In this document: positions 15,560-22,919 of the stretch, piece by piece
Position numbering within the stretch: position 1 is the first letter of the stretch
How the letters are laid out: the number at the start of each line of letters is the position of its first letter
From: Planctomycetota bacterium
GTDB lineage: Bacteria > Planctomycetota > Phycisphaerae > WQYP01
DNA: 23,654 nt
NCBI GenBank assembly: GCA_021798635.1
Contig: JAJZGH010000037.1
Location: 1-23,654 of the forward strand
Direction: 5' to 3'
Translations under genes and position numbers: made by a program
Notes under the pieces: model-generated
What the model was told of the DNA's origin: nothing
The model's input: the letters and a program-made list of their open reading frames with translations, nothing else
The model's database searches: none

Positions 15560-16021
15560 TTATTTAACAGCCCTGTTCGCCCGCGTCGTTGGAGTATCCG
15601 CATGCGATGAAAAATTTATCATGGTCCTTGCGGGCAATTTATTGATGCGTGTGACGACCATTCGGTCGACGGTCCAATTCACTTTATACGTAAATGCCAC
15701 TTTATCGCCGATGGCAATATCAGGCAGCGTTACTCCGGCGGCCAGTTGATATGGCATGGTCATGGCCATCATGGGTTCAATTTTTCCGCTCATACCAACC
15801 CAATGTGCAATAGGGGGGACTTTGATGGAAACATTTTCCGGCGACTCCCCTGCCGCCGGTAACGCTTTGATAATACCGCGCAGATGGTAGCTATAAGTAA
15901 TGCCCGGTTGCGTGGTGGAGCTTTGCGGTTTGCTGGAATGCTTGGGCGCACAACCGCCCATCAGCATCGTTGCCGCGACCACAGCTGTGATAAATAATTT
16001 CTCATGAACTGGCATTTTCAT
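15560..16021 (-). CDS. Lipoprotein with CusF-like copper-binding domain
   Basis: A 153-residue lipoprotein. The signal peptide ends in the lipobox LMGGC with Cys24 lipidated. After a Ser/Thr/Pro-rich linker (25-41) comes a small beta-barrel-like domain: YHLRGIIKALPAAGESPENVSIKVPPIAHWVGM, then PMMAMTMPYQL (83-93) and IGDKVAFTYKVNW...MVVTRINKLP. This matches the CusF-type periplasmic copper-binding pattern (AMTMxF/Y followed by GDKVxF), with His73, Trp74, Met87 and Met89 as possible Cu(I)/Ag(I) ligands. ATG 16021 has AAGGG upstream; the frame open to 16261 is longer but overlaps the divergent aldehyde dehydrogenase. A TATAAT at 16103-16108 may be its promoter. No copper pump or SCO gene is in the window, so the partner is unknown. 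Confidence 0.8.
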   Translation of the reverse strand: MKMPVHEKLFITAVVAATMLMGGCAPKHSSKPQSSTTQPGITYSYHLRGIIKALPAAGESPENVSIKVPPIAHWVGMSGKIEPMMAMTMPYQLAAGVTLPDIAIGDKVAFTYKVNWTVDRMVVTRINKLPARTMINFSSHADTPTTRANRAVK

Positions 16022-16102
16022 AAAGAGACCCTTTTTGCATTCAGTCCGGCACAGCCCGGGGCGTTGAGTGAACGAGTTCCAACGGACAGTACGCCAAAAG
16101 AA

Positions 16103-16108
16103 ATTATA
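16103..16108 (-). promoter_or_regulatory. Candidate -10 box for the CusF-like lipoprotein gene
   Basis: TATAAT on the minus strand in an AT-rich patch between the divergent lipoprotein and aldehyde dehydrogenase genes. A second TATAAT (16142-16147, plus strand) may serve the dehydrogenase. Neither has a convincing -35. Confidence 0.35.
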
Positions 16109-16220
16109 TTCATTATGAAGTCTTTTTCCCTTATTTGGCTTTATAATCTTCCGCCAAACGATTAAAGTGCAAGGGCAGCGGACAGATCCGCGCCCCGGCC
16201 AATTATAGGAGATCATCATC

Positions 16221-17702
16221 ATGGCGGAAAACCTCAACGGCACTGTTACAACGTTTCTCAAAGAGCCACTAGGGCATTACATCGGCGGAAAATGGTTGCT
16301 TAGTGCCGATGGTGCTGTGGACAATGTGATCAATCCATCGGATGGTACGGTGATCGCGAAAGTTGCCATGGCGTCCGCCCATGAGGTGGATGCGGCCGTT
16401 AATGCTGCGCATAGCGCTTTTCCAGCCTGGGCCGCCATGCCAGCTAATCAACGTAGTGTGCTACTGCACCGATTGGCTGACAGTATTGAGAAACACGCTG
16501 GAGATTTAGCACAGTTAGAATCTCTGGATGTAGGCAAGGCGATTATTAATAGCGAGGCATTCGACATTCCCTTCGGAGTTCAGGGCATACGCTACTTTGC
16601 CGATCTGGCCTTGCATGCGCAGTATAATATTCCGCTGGCGGTTAAAAACATTGAAGCACGCATCCATCGGGTGCCCTATGGTGCCTGTGGATTTATCTTT
16701 CCGTGGAATTTCCCCTATGACCTGCTGATCTGGGGGATGATGCCCGCGCTGGCGGCGGGGAATACCGTCGTGGTTAAGCCGTCAGAAGTCACCCCGCTAA
16801 GCACATTATATGTATGCAAACTGGCGGCGGAAGTCGGTTTCCCGGCGGGCGTCATCAACGTGGTCAACGGCACAGGGTCCAAGGCGGGAGCGATTCTCAC
16901 TGGACATCCGCTGATTAAACGCATGTCTTTTACCGGTTCACCGGGGGTGGGCAAAATTATCGGCGAAACATGCGGGCGGAATTTGGTGCCCTGCAAACTG
17001 GAACTTGGCGGCAAGGGAGCCGCGGTTATTTTTGATGACGTGGACATAGATGCGACAGCCCAACAGCTTGCGGCGGCCATTACGCTTAATACCGGGCAGG
17101 TCTGCTGCACAGCCACGCGCTGGATTATCCATGAGCGAATTCATGACCAACTGTTAAGCAAAGCGGCGGAAATTCTGAAAAGCACACGCATCGGGCCCGC
17201 GCTTGATCGCAACACGCAAATGGGGCCGCTGGTGAGCAAAGTCCAGTTGGAGCGGGTGAATCGGTATGTGGAAAACGGAAAAAAGCAGGGTGCTGTGGCC
17301 ATTCTAGAACCGCAGACGTTGCGGATCAGTGGGCATGAAGGGGGTTATTACGTCAGCCCCAGTCTTCTGACGGGTTCAAGTGATAATGTATGCTGCCGGG
17401 AAGAAATCTTCGGTCCCAGCGCCTACGCCTTAACATTCCGTGATGAAGACGCTGCGATTAAGCAGGTCAACAGCCTGTCTTACGGACTGGCCAATAGTGT
17501 GTGGAGCCGGGATTTGCAACGGGCCAACCGGGTGGCGGAGCGGATGATTGCCGGCAATAGCTGGATCAATGCCCACAATGTATTCGCGTATGGCCTTCCC
17601 TATGGCGGGGCCAATTTAAGCGGCATGGGCGGCGGCGTAAACAGCCCCGAGACATTCCAGGATTATCTGCGTTCGCAAACCATTGCTCGACCGCTGTCTT
17701 GA
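16221..17702 (+). CDS. NAD(P)-dependent aldehyde dehydrogenase
   Basis: A 493-residue ALDH superfamily enzyme that oxidises an aldehyde to the acid. Visible motifs: PWNFP (161-165), the cofactor segment FTGS (237-240), general-base Glu261 in LELGGKGA, catalytic Cys295 in NTGQVCCTATR, and the late EEIFGP motif. The closest family impression is betaine/aminobutyraldehyde-type dehydrogenase, so the product of putrescine breakdown is one possible substrate, but this is inference. AGGAG lies 9 nt before ATG 16221. It is divergent from the CusF-like lipoprotein and is followed 210 nt later by dnaN on the same strand. Confidence 0.95.
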   Translation: MAENLNGTVTTFLKEPLGHYIGGKWLLSADGAVDNVINPSDGTVIAKVAMASAHEVDAAVNAAHSAFPAWAAMPANQRSVLLHRLADSIEKHAGDLAQLESLDVGKAIINSEAFDIPFGVQGIRYFADLALHAQYNIPLAVKNIEARIHRVPYGACGFIFPWNFPYDLLIWGMMPALAAGNTVVVKPSEVTPLSTLYVCKLAAEVGFPAGVINVVNGTGSKAGAILTGHPLIKRMSFTGSPGVGKIIGETCGRNLVPCKLELGGKGAAVIFDDVDIDATAQQLAAAITLNTGQVCCTATRWIIHERIHDQLLSKAAEILKSTRIGPALDRNTQMGPLVSKVQLERVNRYVENGKKQGAVAILEPQTLRISGHEGGYYVSPSLLTGSSDNVCCREEIFGPSAYALTFRDEDAAIKQVNSLSYGLANSVWSRDLQRANRVAERMIAGNSWINAHNVFAYGLPYGGANLSGMGGGVNSPETFQDYLRSQTIARPLS

Positions 17703-17723
17703 AAGGCCGCGGAACTTTTGACG

Positions 17724-17773
17724 GTTAACTGTGATTGTTAATTGTGATTCCTGTTGACACGGCACGGTTGACA
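17724..17773. repeat. Tandem direct repeats upstream of dnaN
   Basis: gttaactgtgatt and gttaattgtgatt (17724-17749) are adjacent 13-bp copies with one mismatch. Directly after, gttgaca occurs twice 14 nt apart (17753-17759 and 17767-17773). They lie 140-190 nt before the dnaN ATG. They could be operator sites or an iteron-like cluster; no match to a DnaA box (TTATNCACA) was seen. Confidence 0.6.
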
Positions 17774-17791
17774 GCGCCTCGCGGTGTGGTG

Positions 17792-17820
17792 TTGTTGTTT
17801 TGGCCGATAGATATTACTAT
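17792..17820 (+). promoter_or_regulatory. Weak candidate promoter for dnaN
   Basis: TTGTTG and TACTAT are separated by 17 nt and would start transcription about 85 nt before the dnaN ATG. Both hexamers deviate from consensus (3/6 and 4/6), so this is tentative. Confidence 0.25.
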
Positions 17821-17912
17821 TCCGGATAATCGTTTTGCAGGGCAGACCGGATTTTTTCGTCTGCCGCGCTGAAATGTTGAATAGTGAGAACCCTTTACCA
17901 GGAAATAAAAGC

Positions 17913-19073
17913 ATGAAAGCCATCGTGCATCGTCAAGCCCTTGTTGAAGTACTCGCCTTAGCCTGCAGCGTGGTACCCACGCGCTCCCCTAAACCGGTCC
18001 TGTCATGCGTGCGGATCAGCACGGTGTCCAACGGCCGGGACAAGGCGGTTCGGCTGGTCACGACCGATCTGGAAATGACCTTGGAGACTACAATTTCCCA
18101 GGTGGAAATAAGCCAGGAAGGCACCGTTTTGCTGCCGGCGGGTAAGCTCAGCGAGATTGTCAACAACTCGCCGGATGAAACCATCACGCTGGATACGGAA
18201 GGCGAAAAAGCGACGATCAAAGGATCGGACAGCACATTTACGCTTCTGGGGTTCAATCCCGAAGAATTCCCCCCGGTCAGTGGATTTGACGGCGAACCAG
18301 ATTTTTCCATCACCGCCGGTGCCATGAAAGATATGCTTGATCGCACGCGCTTTGCGGCCGCCCGGGAGATGAGCCGTTACGCCATTAATGGCGTATTGTT
18401 TGAACGCAAGGGAAAAAAATTGTCGCTCGTGGCGACCGACGGCCATCGGTTATCACAAACCCGTGATGAAACGCACGGCGGCGAAAGCAAAGATGTATCG
18501 GCGGTGGTGCCGATTAAGGCACTGGCCCTGATTGAACGGTTACTGACCACGCGGGAGAGCACGGTCGAGTTGCAATTTCGCGAGAACAAGATTTTCGGGC
18601 GCATCATTCCGGCCGAAGTGCCGGCCGACGGGGACAAGCCGAAGGCCGAAGCGCAGCCCAGCGCTACATTCAGTGCGTTGCTGGTAGAGGGCGCATTTCC
18701 TCCGTATCAGGATGTGATTCCCAAAGATTGCGACCGCAAGACAAGTTTGAATCGGGATCGGCTGCAAAGTGCGGTGCGCCGCGCCGCGTTGCTGACCAAC
18801 GACGATTCGCGATCGGTAAGACTGAATTTTGCGGCGAAAGTTCTGACTATTTCTGGCCGCTCACCTGATGTGGGCGAAGCCAAGGTGGAAATGCCCATCG
18901 AATTTTCAGGCGATTCACTGGATGTAGGATTTAATCCACAGTATCTTCTGGATGCTTTGAAGGTGGCCCCCACCGAAGAAGTCACGCTGGAACTCAAATC
19001 CGCGGCCAAGCCGGGCCTGCTGCGAGCTGGCCCCAACTTTCTGTATGTGATTATGCCGGTGAATTTGACCTAG
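17913..19073 (+). CDS. dnaN: DNA polymerase III beta subunit (sliding clamp)
   Basis: A 386-residue sliding clamp that tethers DNA polymerase to DNA. It begins MKAIVHRQALVEVLALACSV and shows the three-domain clamp pattern: VTTDLEMTLET, LLPAGKLSEIV, GVLFERKGKKLSLVATDGHRLS, VPIKALALIERLL, FPPYQDVIPKD, and a C-terminal LLRAGPNFLYVIMPVNLT that ends like the conserved Y-x-x-MP-x-x-L tail. Length is slightly above the usual 365-375. ATG 17913 is chosen because it matches the family N-terminus; an in-frame ATG at 17835 adds 26 unrelated residues. It is not flanked by dnaA, recF or gyrB: aldehyde dehydrogenase lies upstream and a strong hairpin with a gene-poor gap lies downstream. Confidence 0.97.
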   Translation: MKAIVHRQALVEVLALACSVVPTRSPKPVLSCVRISTVSNGRDKAVRLVTTDLEMTLETTISQVEISQEGTVLLPAGKLSEIVNNSPDETITLDTEGEKATIKGSDSTFTLLGFNPEEFPPVSGFDGEPDFSITAGAMKDMLDRTRFAAAREMSRYAINGVLFERKGKKLSLVATDGHRLSQTRDETHGGESKDVSAVVPIKALALIERLLTTRESTVELQFRENKIFGRIIPAEVPADGDKPKAEAQPSATFSALLVEGAFPPYQDVIPKDCDRKTSLNRDRLQSAVRRAALLTNDDSRSVRLNFAAKVLTISGRSPDVGEAKVEMPIEFSGDSLDVGFNPQYLLDALKVAPTEEVTLELKSAAKPGLLRAGPNFLYVIMPVNLT

Positions 19074-19103
19074 GAGCCTGTCCAAGTAATCGGACAGGCT
19101 CCT
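19072..19103 (+). terminator. 12-bp perfect stem at the dnaN stop codon
   Basis: aggagcctgtcc (19072-19083) and ggacaggctcct (19092-19103) pair perfectly across an 8-nt loop. The left arm begins within the TAG stop codon. Only scattered T residues follow, so it may be a Rho-independent terminator with a poor tail or a 3'-end stabilising stem. Confidence 0.65.
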
Positions 19104-19638
19104 TGAATGGCCAAGTTATTTTGAATTTTTCCGGGGAATTCGCAATCGCGGCGGATATGGTGGATGCGATCACCAAACAGTTGAACTGCGGATTACGCGG
19201 ATTATGCGAATAGTTGTGGGGTTGGTTTGGGGGTGTTGCGATGTTGGCGGCGCTCGTCGCCGGGCGACGACGCTAAACGGGGGACGGTTTGCGAGTTACG
19301 TAGCGCGTATGGGACGCAACGATTGGCGTTTCCGAATCCCTGATCATGCGATCCGGCGGGTTACTTGGTTTTCAAATAGCAGCGTCAACGATCAAGGATC
19401 GGTGCTGGGAAGGCTATAGGGCGCGGGGGCGAGCGTAATGAGTAAATTGTCGGAAGTTTCAAATTTCTAAAATCAGTATTGGGCAGTAGACGCGAGGTTA
19501 CAGGGGGACGGGTTACCGGGTGCAGTGTCATAGCCCGCAGATAGCGATAGGATTCAATGATGGCCGATCCCCTGGTATCGGCCATATCATCGATGCAGGT
19601 TGGGAGGCGGGAATGCTTTATAGGGCGGCACACATGGC
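19104..19638. other. 535-nt convergent intergenic region, no convincing gene
   Basis: Between dnaN and the convergent SPFH gene. Small open frames exist on both strands but have no ribosome site or recognisable protein. It contains a 9-bp tandem repeat (gcggattac, gcggattat; 19188-19205) and the hairpin at 19560-19585. I recognise no tRNA, IS end or origin. Confidence 0.6.
19560..19585 (-). terminator. Hairpin downstream of the SPFH-GYF_2 gene
   Basis: atggccgat and atcggccat are perfect 9-bp complements around an 8-nt loop, 53 nt beyond the SPFH stop. No T-tract follows on the minus strand, so its role as a terminator is uncertain. Confidence 0.4.
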
Positions 19639-20742
19639 TTACTGGGGTGGCAATGGCGGCGGCTGATCTGGGAGGAGGGCTTTTATTTCATCTACGGTTT
19701 CGGCGGCGGCCCAGGTGGCCATGCCGTTTTTCCATACCAAGGTGCCGGGCTTGATGTCACCGGATTTTATTTTTCCGGAAAGAGCGGTCAGATCGAACGG
19801 GCCGGACTGGGCACCGTTAATGGCCACAAAATAGGAGGATGTTTTGGGCATTGGTGGCGGCGTGCCTACGGCGGAATTCATGGCTGATCCCATCTGATTG
19901 CCCATGACCATGCCCATGCCAACGCCCGCACCCATGCCAGCGCCCATACCGGCGAACCCGGAGGGATTGCTGGCGGCTTCAGGAATCGCGGTAGCAACCT
20001 GAAAACGGGTGTACTGATTCATATCGCCCAGGACACCCATTTTGGTGCGGGTATCCATGGCCTGCTCCACTTCCGGGGGCAGGGAAATATTTTCAATGTA
20101 GAAAAGGGTTAATTCTATTCCCAGCGTGGCCAGGTCGGTCTTGATTTTTTCCAGTGCCAGTTTGCTAAGTTTGTCATAATTGCCTGCGAGTTCCAAGGCG
20201 GGGATATGGGAGTCGCCGAGGGTGTCGGTAAAGCGACTGACAATGGTATCGCGAATCTGCCCGGAAACTTGAACGGTTTCCAGCGACGGATTGGTGGCAA
20301 TCTGTTGGCGGAGGAACACAGCGGGATCGCTGATGTGCATAGCATAGGTGCCGAAGCCGCGGATACGGACAACACCAAATTCCGTATCACGGAGCATGAT
20401 TGGGTTGGGGGTACCCCATTTCAAATCAGTAAATTGCCGGGTCGCAATGAAGTACACTTCGGCCCGGAAGGGGGAATCAAAGCCATACTTCCATCCTTTG
20501 AGCGTGGATAATATGGGCATATTTTCGGTGGAAAGCGTGTACATGCCGGGACCAAATACGTCGGCGAGTTTGCCTTCGTTGACAAAGGCGGCGGTCTGCC
20601 CTTCGCGCACAGTTAGTTTGGCTCCCATTTTTATTTCGTTGTTATAACGCTCAAAGCGGAAGGCCAGAAAATCGCTGCCGGCGGGTTCGGTCCATTGAAT
20701 AATATCAATGAATTCAGCACGAGCTTTTTGGAAGAGAGACAT
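19639..20742 (-). CDS. SPFH-domain protein with C-terminal GYF_2 domain
   Basis: A 367-residue protein. Residues 1-245 match the SPFH (stomatin/prohibitin/flotillin-like) 'virion core protein'/YdjI group: IIQWTEP, LTVREGQTAAFVNEGK, PGMYTLSTENMP, ATRQFTDLKWGTPNPIMLRD and the long helix LEKIKTDLATLGIEL. A Gly/Met-rich linker (262-293, for example GMGAGMGAGVGMGMVMG) leads to a GYF_2 domain (304-350) with YFVAINGAQSGPF, LVWKNGMATWAAA. A proline-rich tail ends the protein. No membrane segment is seen. Function is unknown; SPFH proteins assemble rings or scaffolds, and GYF_2 is thought to bind proline-rich or other partner sequences. AGGAG lies 7 nt before ATG 20742. It stands alone, with repeat-rich DNA upstream. 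Confidence 0.92.
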   Translation of the reverse strand: MSLFQKARAEFIDIIQWTEPAGSDFLAFRFERYNNEIKMGAKLTVREGQTAAFVNEGKLADVFGPGMYTLSTENMPILSTLKGWKYGFDSPFRAEVYFIATRQFTDLKWGTPNPIMLRDTEFGVVRIRGFGTYAMHISDPAVFLRQQIATNPSLETVQVSGQIRDTIVSRFTDTLGDSHIPALELAGNYDKLSKLALEKIKTDLATLGIELTLFYIENISLPPEVEQAMDTRTKMGVLGDMNQYTRFQVATAIPEAASNPSGFAGMGAGMGAGVGMGMVMGNQMGSAMNSAVGTPPPMPKTSSYFVAINGAQSGPFDLTALSGKIKSGDIKPGTLVWKNGMATWAAAETVDEIKALLPDQPPPLPPQ

Positions 20743-21122
20743 ATCAGGACTCCTGAAAAATTGTATTCCTGCGCACCCTTAGCGGTTGGATGGCCACAAG
20801 ATGTTAAAAGTCTAACGCGCGGGGGGTCCGGCAACAAATGCTGGTGTCGGATATTTGGGTTAGAATCTTCAGTACATTCAGTATTGGCAGTACATTCAGT
20901 ATTGGCAGTACATTTGGTATTCAAGGTTCAAGGTGTCAGATTCTGGGATCCGGGTTCCGGGTTCCAAGTCCTGATGAATCCTGACCAGTGTTGCTGTGGA
21001 TGGTTATGGATAATTTAAGTGAATTACTACCCTATCGGGCCGGTGCACGTATACAATACGGGGGCGGATGAGTATCCGTGGCGGCAATGCGCCTGAGATT
21101 TTGGGCTTTTTGAGTTATAGCT
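20743..21122. other. 380-nt divergent intergenic region with short tandem repeats
   Basis: Between the SPFH gene (minus) and mlaE (plus). It holds the 18-bp triple repeat at 20871-20924 and, downstream, short near-duplicated strings such as ccgggttccgggttcc. Open frames through it on both strands are a by-product of the repeat. A TACAAT (20760-20765, minus) may be the SPFH -10. No convincing mlaE promoter was found. Confidence 0.6.
20871..20924. repeat. 18-bp tandem repeat, three copies
   Basis: agtacattcagtattggc occurs at 20871-20888 and 20889-20906 without change, then a third diverged copy agtacatttggtattcaa at 20907-20924. There are no spacers, so this is a tandem minisatellite, not CRISPR. 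Confidence 0.9.
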
Positions 21123-21983
21123 ATGGAACACAATCAGAGCTGGCCCGCGCGGGCCACCACCCCGGTCATCGGATTTGTGGCGGCAATCGGAGCCTGGGCT
21201 ATCCACGCCGTTCAGACAATGGGCGACTACGGGTGGTTTGTTTTTTCCATTGTTTACGGGACATTTGCGGGCTTGAATCGCCGCACCATTCGCGAGCTGT
21301 TTATACAGATGTATGAAATGGGAACGCTGTCGATTCCTGTGGTCATGCTGGGCGGCGGGTTTATTGGAGCGGTACTGGCGGTGGAGGCCTATCCGCAATT
21401 CAAAGCTATTGGTGCGGGCAACCGTGTCGGCTCGGTAATTGTTATCAGCGTGGTCAAACAAATCGGCCCGGTGCTTACGGCGGTGATGCTGGCGGGACGG
21501 CTCGGCGGATCCATGACCGCGGAACTGGGAACGATGCGCGTGACAGAGCAAATTGACGCGTTGCGGGTTATGGCGGCGGATCCGGTGCGTACCTTGGTGG
21601 TGCCGCGCGTGCTGGCGTGCATTATTATGACTCCGGTACTGACCGTGTTTAGTGATTCGATCGGTATTTTGGGCGGCTGGCTGATTGCAGTGGGAGTGGA
21701 AGGCGTGCGAAATTACCCCTTCTGGCATTATGCCCAGACCGGCATGGATATGTTCACCGTTTATGTCGGACTTATAAAGGCTTTTTTCTTCGGTTTGGTT
21801 ATATCAACAATTGCCTGCTACAAGGGATTCCGCTGCGGCAACGGCGCCCAAGGCGTGGGCCGGGCGTGCACCGAAAGTTTTGTGGCCGGATTCTGCGTGA
21901 TTCTGCTGGCCAATTTCATTCTTGCGGTCATGCTTAATAATATTTATGTCATGCTGTGGCCCAACCAACCCAGTATCTTGTGA
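21123..21983 (+). CDS. mlaE: MlaE-type ABC transporter permease
   Basis: A 286-residue integral membrane protein of the MlaE/YrbE family, the permease of the lipid-transport complex that moves phospholipids (or other lipids) between the inner membrane and a periplasmic carrier. About six hydrophobic segments are visible, with the family strings GGGFIGAVLAVEAYPQFKAIGA, SVVKQIGPVLTAVMLAGRLGGSMTAELGTMRVTEQIDALRVM (conserved E-Q-I-D-A-L) and DSIGILGGWLI. Its stop codon precedes the MlaF ATG by 11 nt. The ribosome site is weak. Together with mlaF it gives the core transporter; the MCE-domain partner mlaD is not adjacent. Confidence 0.93.
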   Translation: MEHNQSWPARATTPVIGFVAAIGAWAIHAVQTMGDYGWFVFSIVYGTFAGLNRRTIRELFIQMYEMGTLSIPVVMLGGGFIGAVLAVEAYPQFKAIGAGNRVGSVIVISVVKQIGPVLTAVMLAGRLGGSMTAELGTMRVTEQIDALRVMAADPVRTLVVPRVLACIIMTPVLTVFSDSIGILGGWLIAVGVEGVRNYPFWHYAQTGMDMFTVYVGLIKAFFFGLVISTIACYKGFRCGNGAQGVGRACTESFVAGFCVILLANFILAVMLNNIYVMLWPNQPSIL

Positions 21984-21994
21984 GTTTATTGCTT

Positions 21995-22789
21995 ATGCCC
22001 ATAACACCCCCGAATTCCTCGGATATACCGGTGATTCGTTTTGAAAATGTTCATAAACGATTCGGATCCCTGGTGGTACTTAACGGCGTGGATCTCGACA
22101 TCCCGGCCGATCAGACGACCGTGGTCATCGGGCCGTCCGGCACCGGTAAATCGGTGCTGCTGAAACATATTGTCGGATTGCTTAGACCGGATTCGGGACA
22201 CGTGTATTTTCATGGCCGGAGAATTGACAATCTCCCCGAAAAAGAATTTGAGCCTATTCGTAAGCGCTTTGGATTTTTATTCCAGCAAAGCGCCCTGTTT
22301 GATTCCATGGATGTGGGAGAAAATATTGCGTTTCCACTGCGCCAGGAAGGGGGCATCGGTGAAACGAAGATTATTGAAACAGTTCATGAAAAGCTCTCGA
22401 TTGTCGGCTTGGCCGCCAGTGAAAGAAAGATGCCCGCTGATCTTTCCGGCGGCCAGCGCAAACGTGTGGCATTGGCCCGGGCGATGGCCATGAATCCGGA
22501 GGTACTGCTTTATGATGAACCCACCACTGGATTGGACCCCATTCGCGCAGACGTCATCAATGAATTAATTCTAAAGTTGCAAAAACAGTTTAAAGTTACC
22601 GGGATTGTGGTGACCCATGATATGGCCAGTGCGTTTAAAGTAGCTGATCATATTGTCATGCTGCTGCATGGCAAAATTGTTTATCGCGGTACGGCGGATG
22701 AAATTCGCGCATGCCCTGATCCGGAAGTGCAGAGATTTATTCAGGGGCGGGCCAGTGAGGCGGAGTTGGATGCCGTAGAGCGGCTCTAA
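21995..22789 (+). CDS. mlaF: MlaF-type ABC transporter ATP-binding protein
   Basis: A 264-residue ABC ATPase, partner of MlaE. Walker A GPSGTGKS (46-53), Q-loop FLFQQSALFDSMDV, signature LSGGQRKRVALARAM (150-164), Walker B LLYDEP (171-176), D-loop GLDP and switch His208 in VVTHDM are all intact. LFDSMDVGENIAFPLRQ is typical of the MlaF group. ATG 21995 is chosen because its N-terminus matches the family; GTG codons at 21956 and 21980 in frame would overlap mlaE. The final residues VQRFIQGRASEAELDAVERL resemble the MlaF C-terminal tail. Confidence 0.95.
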   Translation: MPITPPNSSDIPVIRFENVHKRFGSLVVLNGVDLDIPADQTTVVIGPSGTGKSVLLKHIVGLLRPDSGHVYFHGRRIDNLPEKEFEPIRKRFGFLFQQSALFDSMDVGENIAFPLRQEGGIGETKIIETVHEKLSIVGLAASERKMPADLSGGQRKRVALARAMAMNPEVLLYDEPTTGLDPIRADVINELILKLQKQFKVTGIVVTHDMASAFKVADHIVMLLHGKIVYRGTADEIRACPDPEVQRFIQGRASEAELDAVERL

Positions 22790-22802
22790 GGGGCTGCATC
22801 AA

Positions 22803-22896
22803 AATAACTTCACGATTTGCACTGCGATCTCAAGCGGCACCGCCGGCAAAGCCAGCGGCTATGTGGGGAGGTAAGCCGAAGCTTGGGGAAGTTATT
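22803..22896. repeat. Structured intergenic element with REP-like core between mlaF and glycosyltransferase
   Basis: aataacttc (22803-22811) and gaagttatt (22888-22896) are perfect complements enclosing about 76 nt. Inside, accgccggcaaagccagcggc (22839-22859) gives, on the minus strand, a 9-bp stem with two G-T pairs around a TTT loop. It resembles a REP/palindromic unit and could act as a 3'-end structure for mlaF or a processed spacer. Confidence 0.5.
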
Positions 22897-22919
22897 GGGA
22901 CTCGCCCGTGAGGAAAGAC

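Noticed and set aside
17703..17912. Replication origin next to dnaN
   Set aside because: No DnaA box close to TTATNCACA and no dnaA gene; the direct repeats alone are not enough.
19204..19633. Small open frames on both strands between dnaN and the SPFH gene
   Set aside because: No ribosome sites and no recognisable protein pattern; the frames overlap hairpins and short repeats.
20871..20924. Possible CRISPR array
   Set aside because: The 18-bp units are directly adjacent with no spacers, and no cas genes are present.
20631..21018. Open frames across the 18-bp repeat on both strands
   Set aside because: The repeat length is a multiple of three, so it stays open by construction; the frames also run into the SPFH gene or lack a plausible start.
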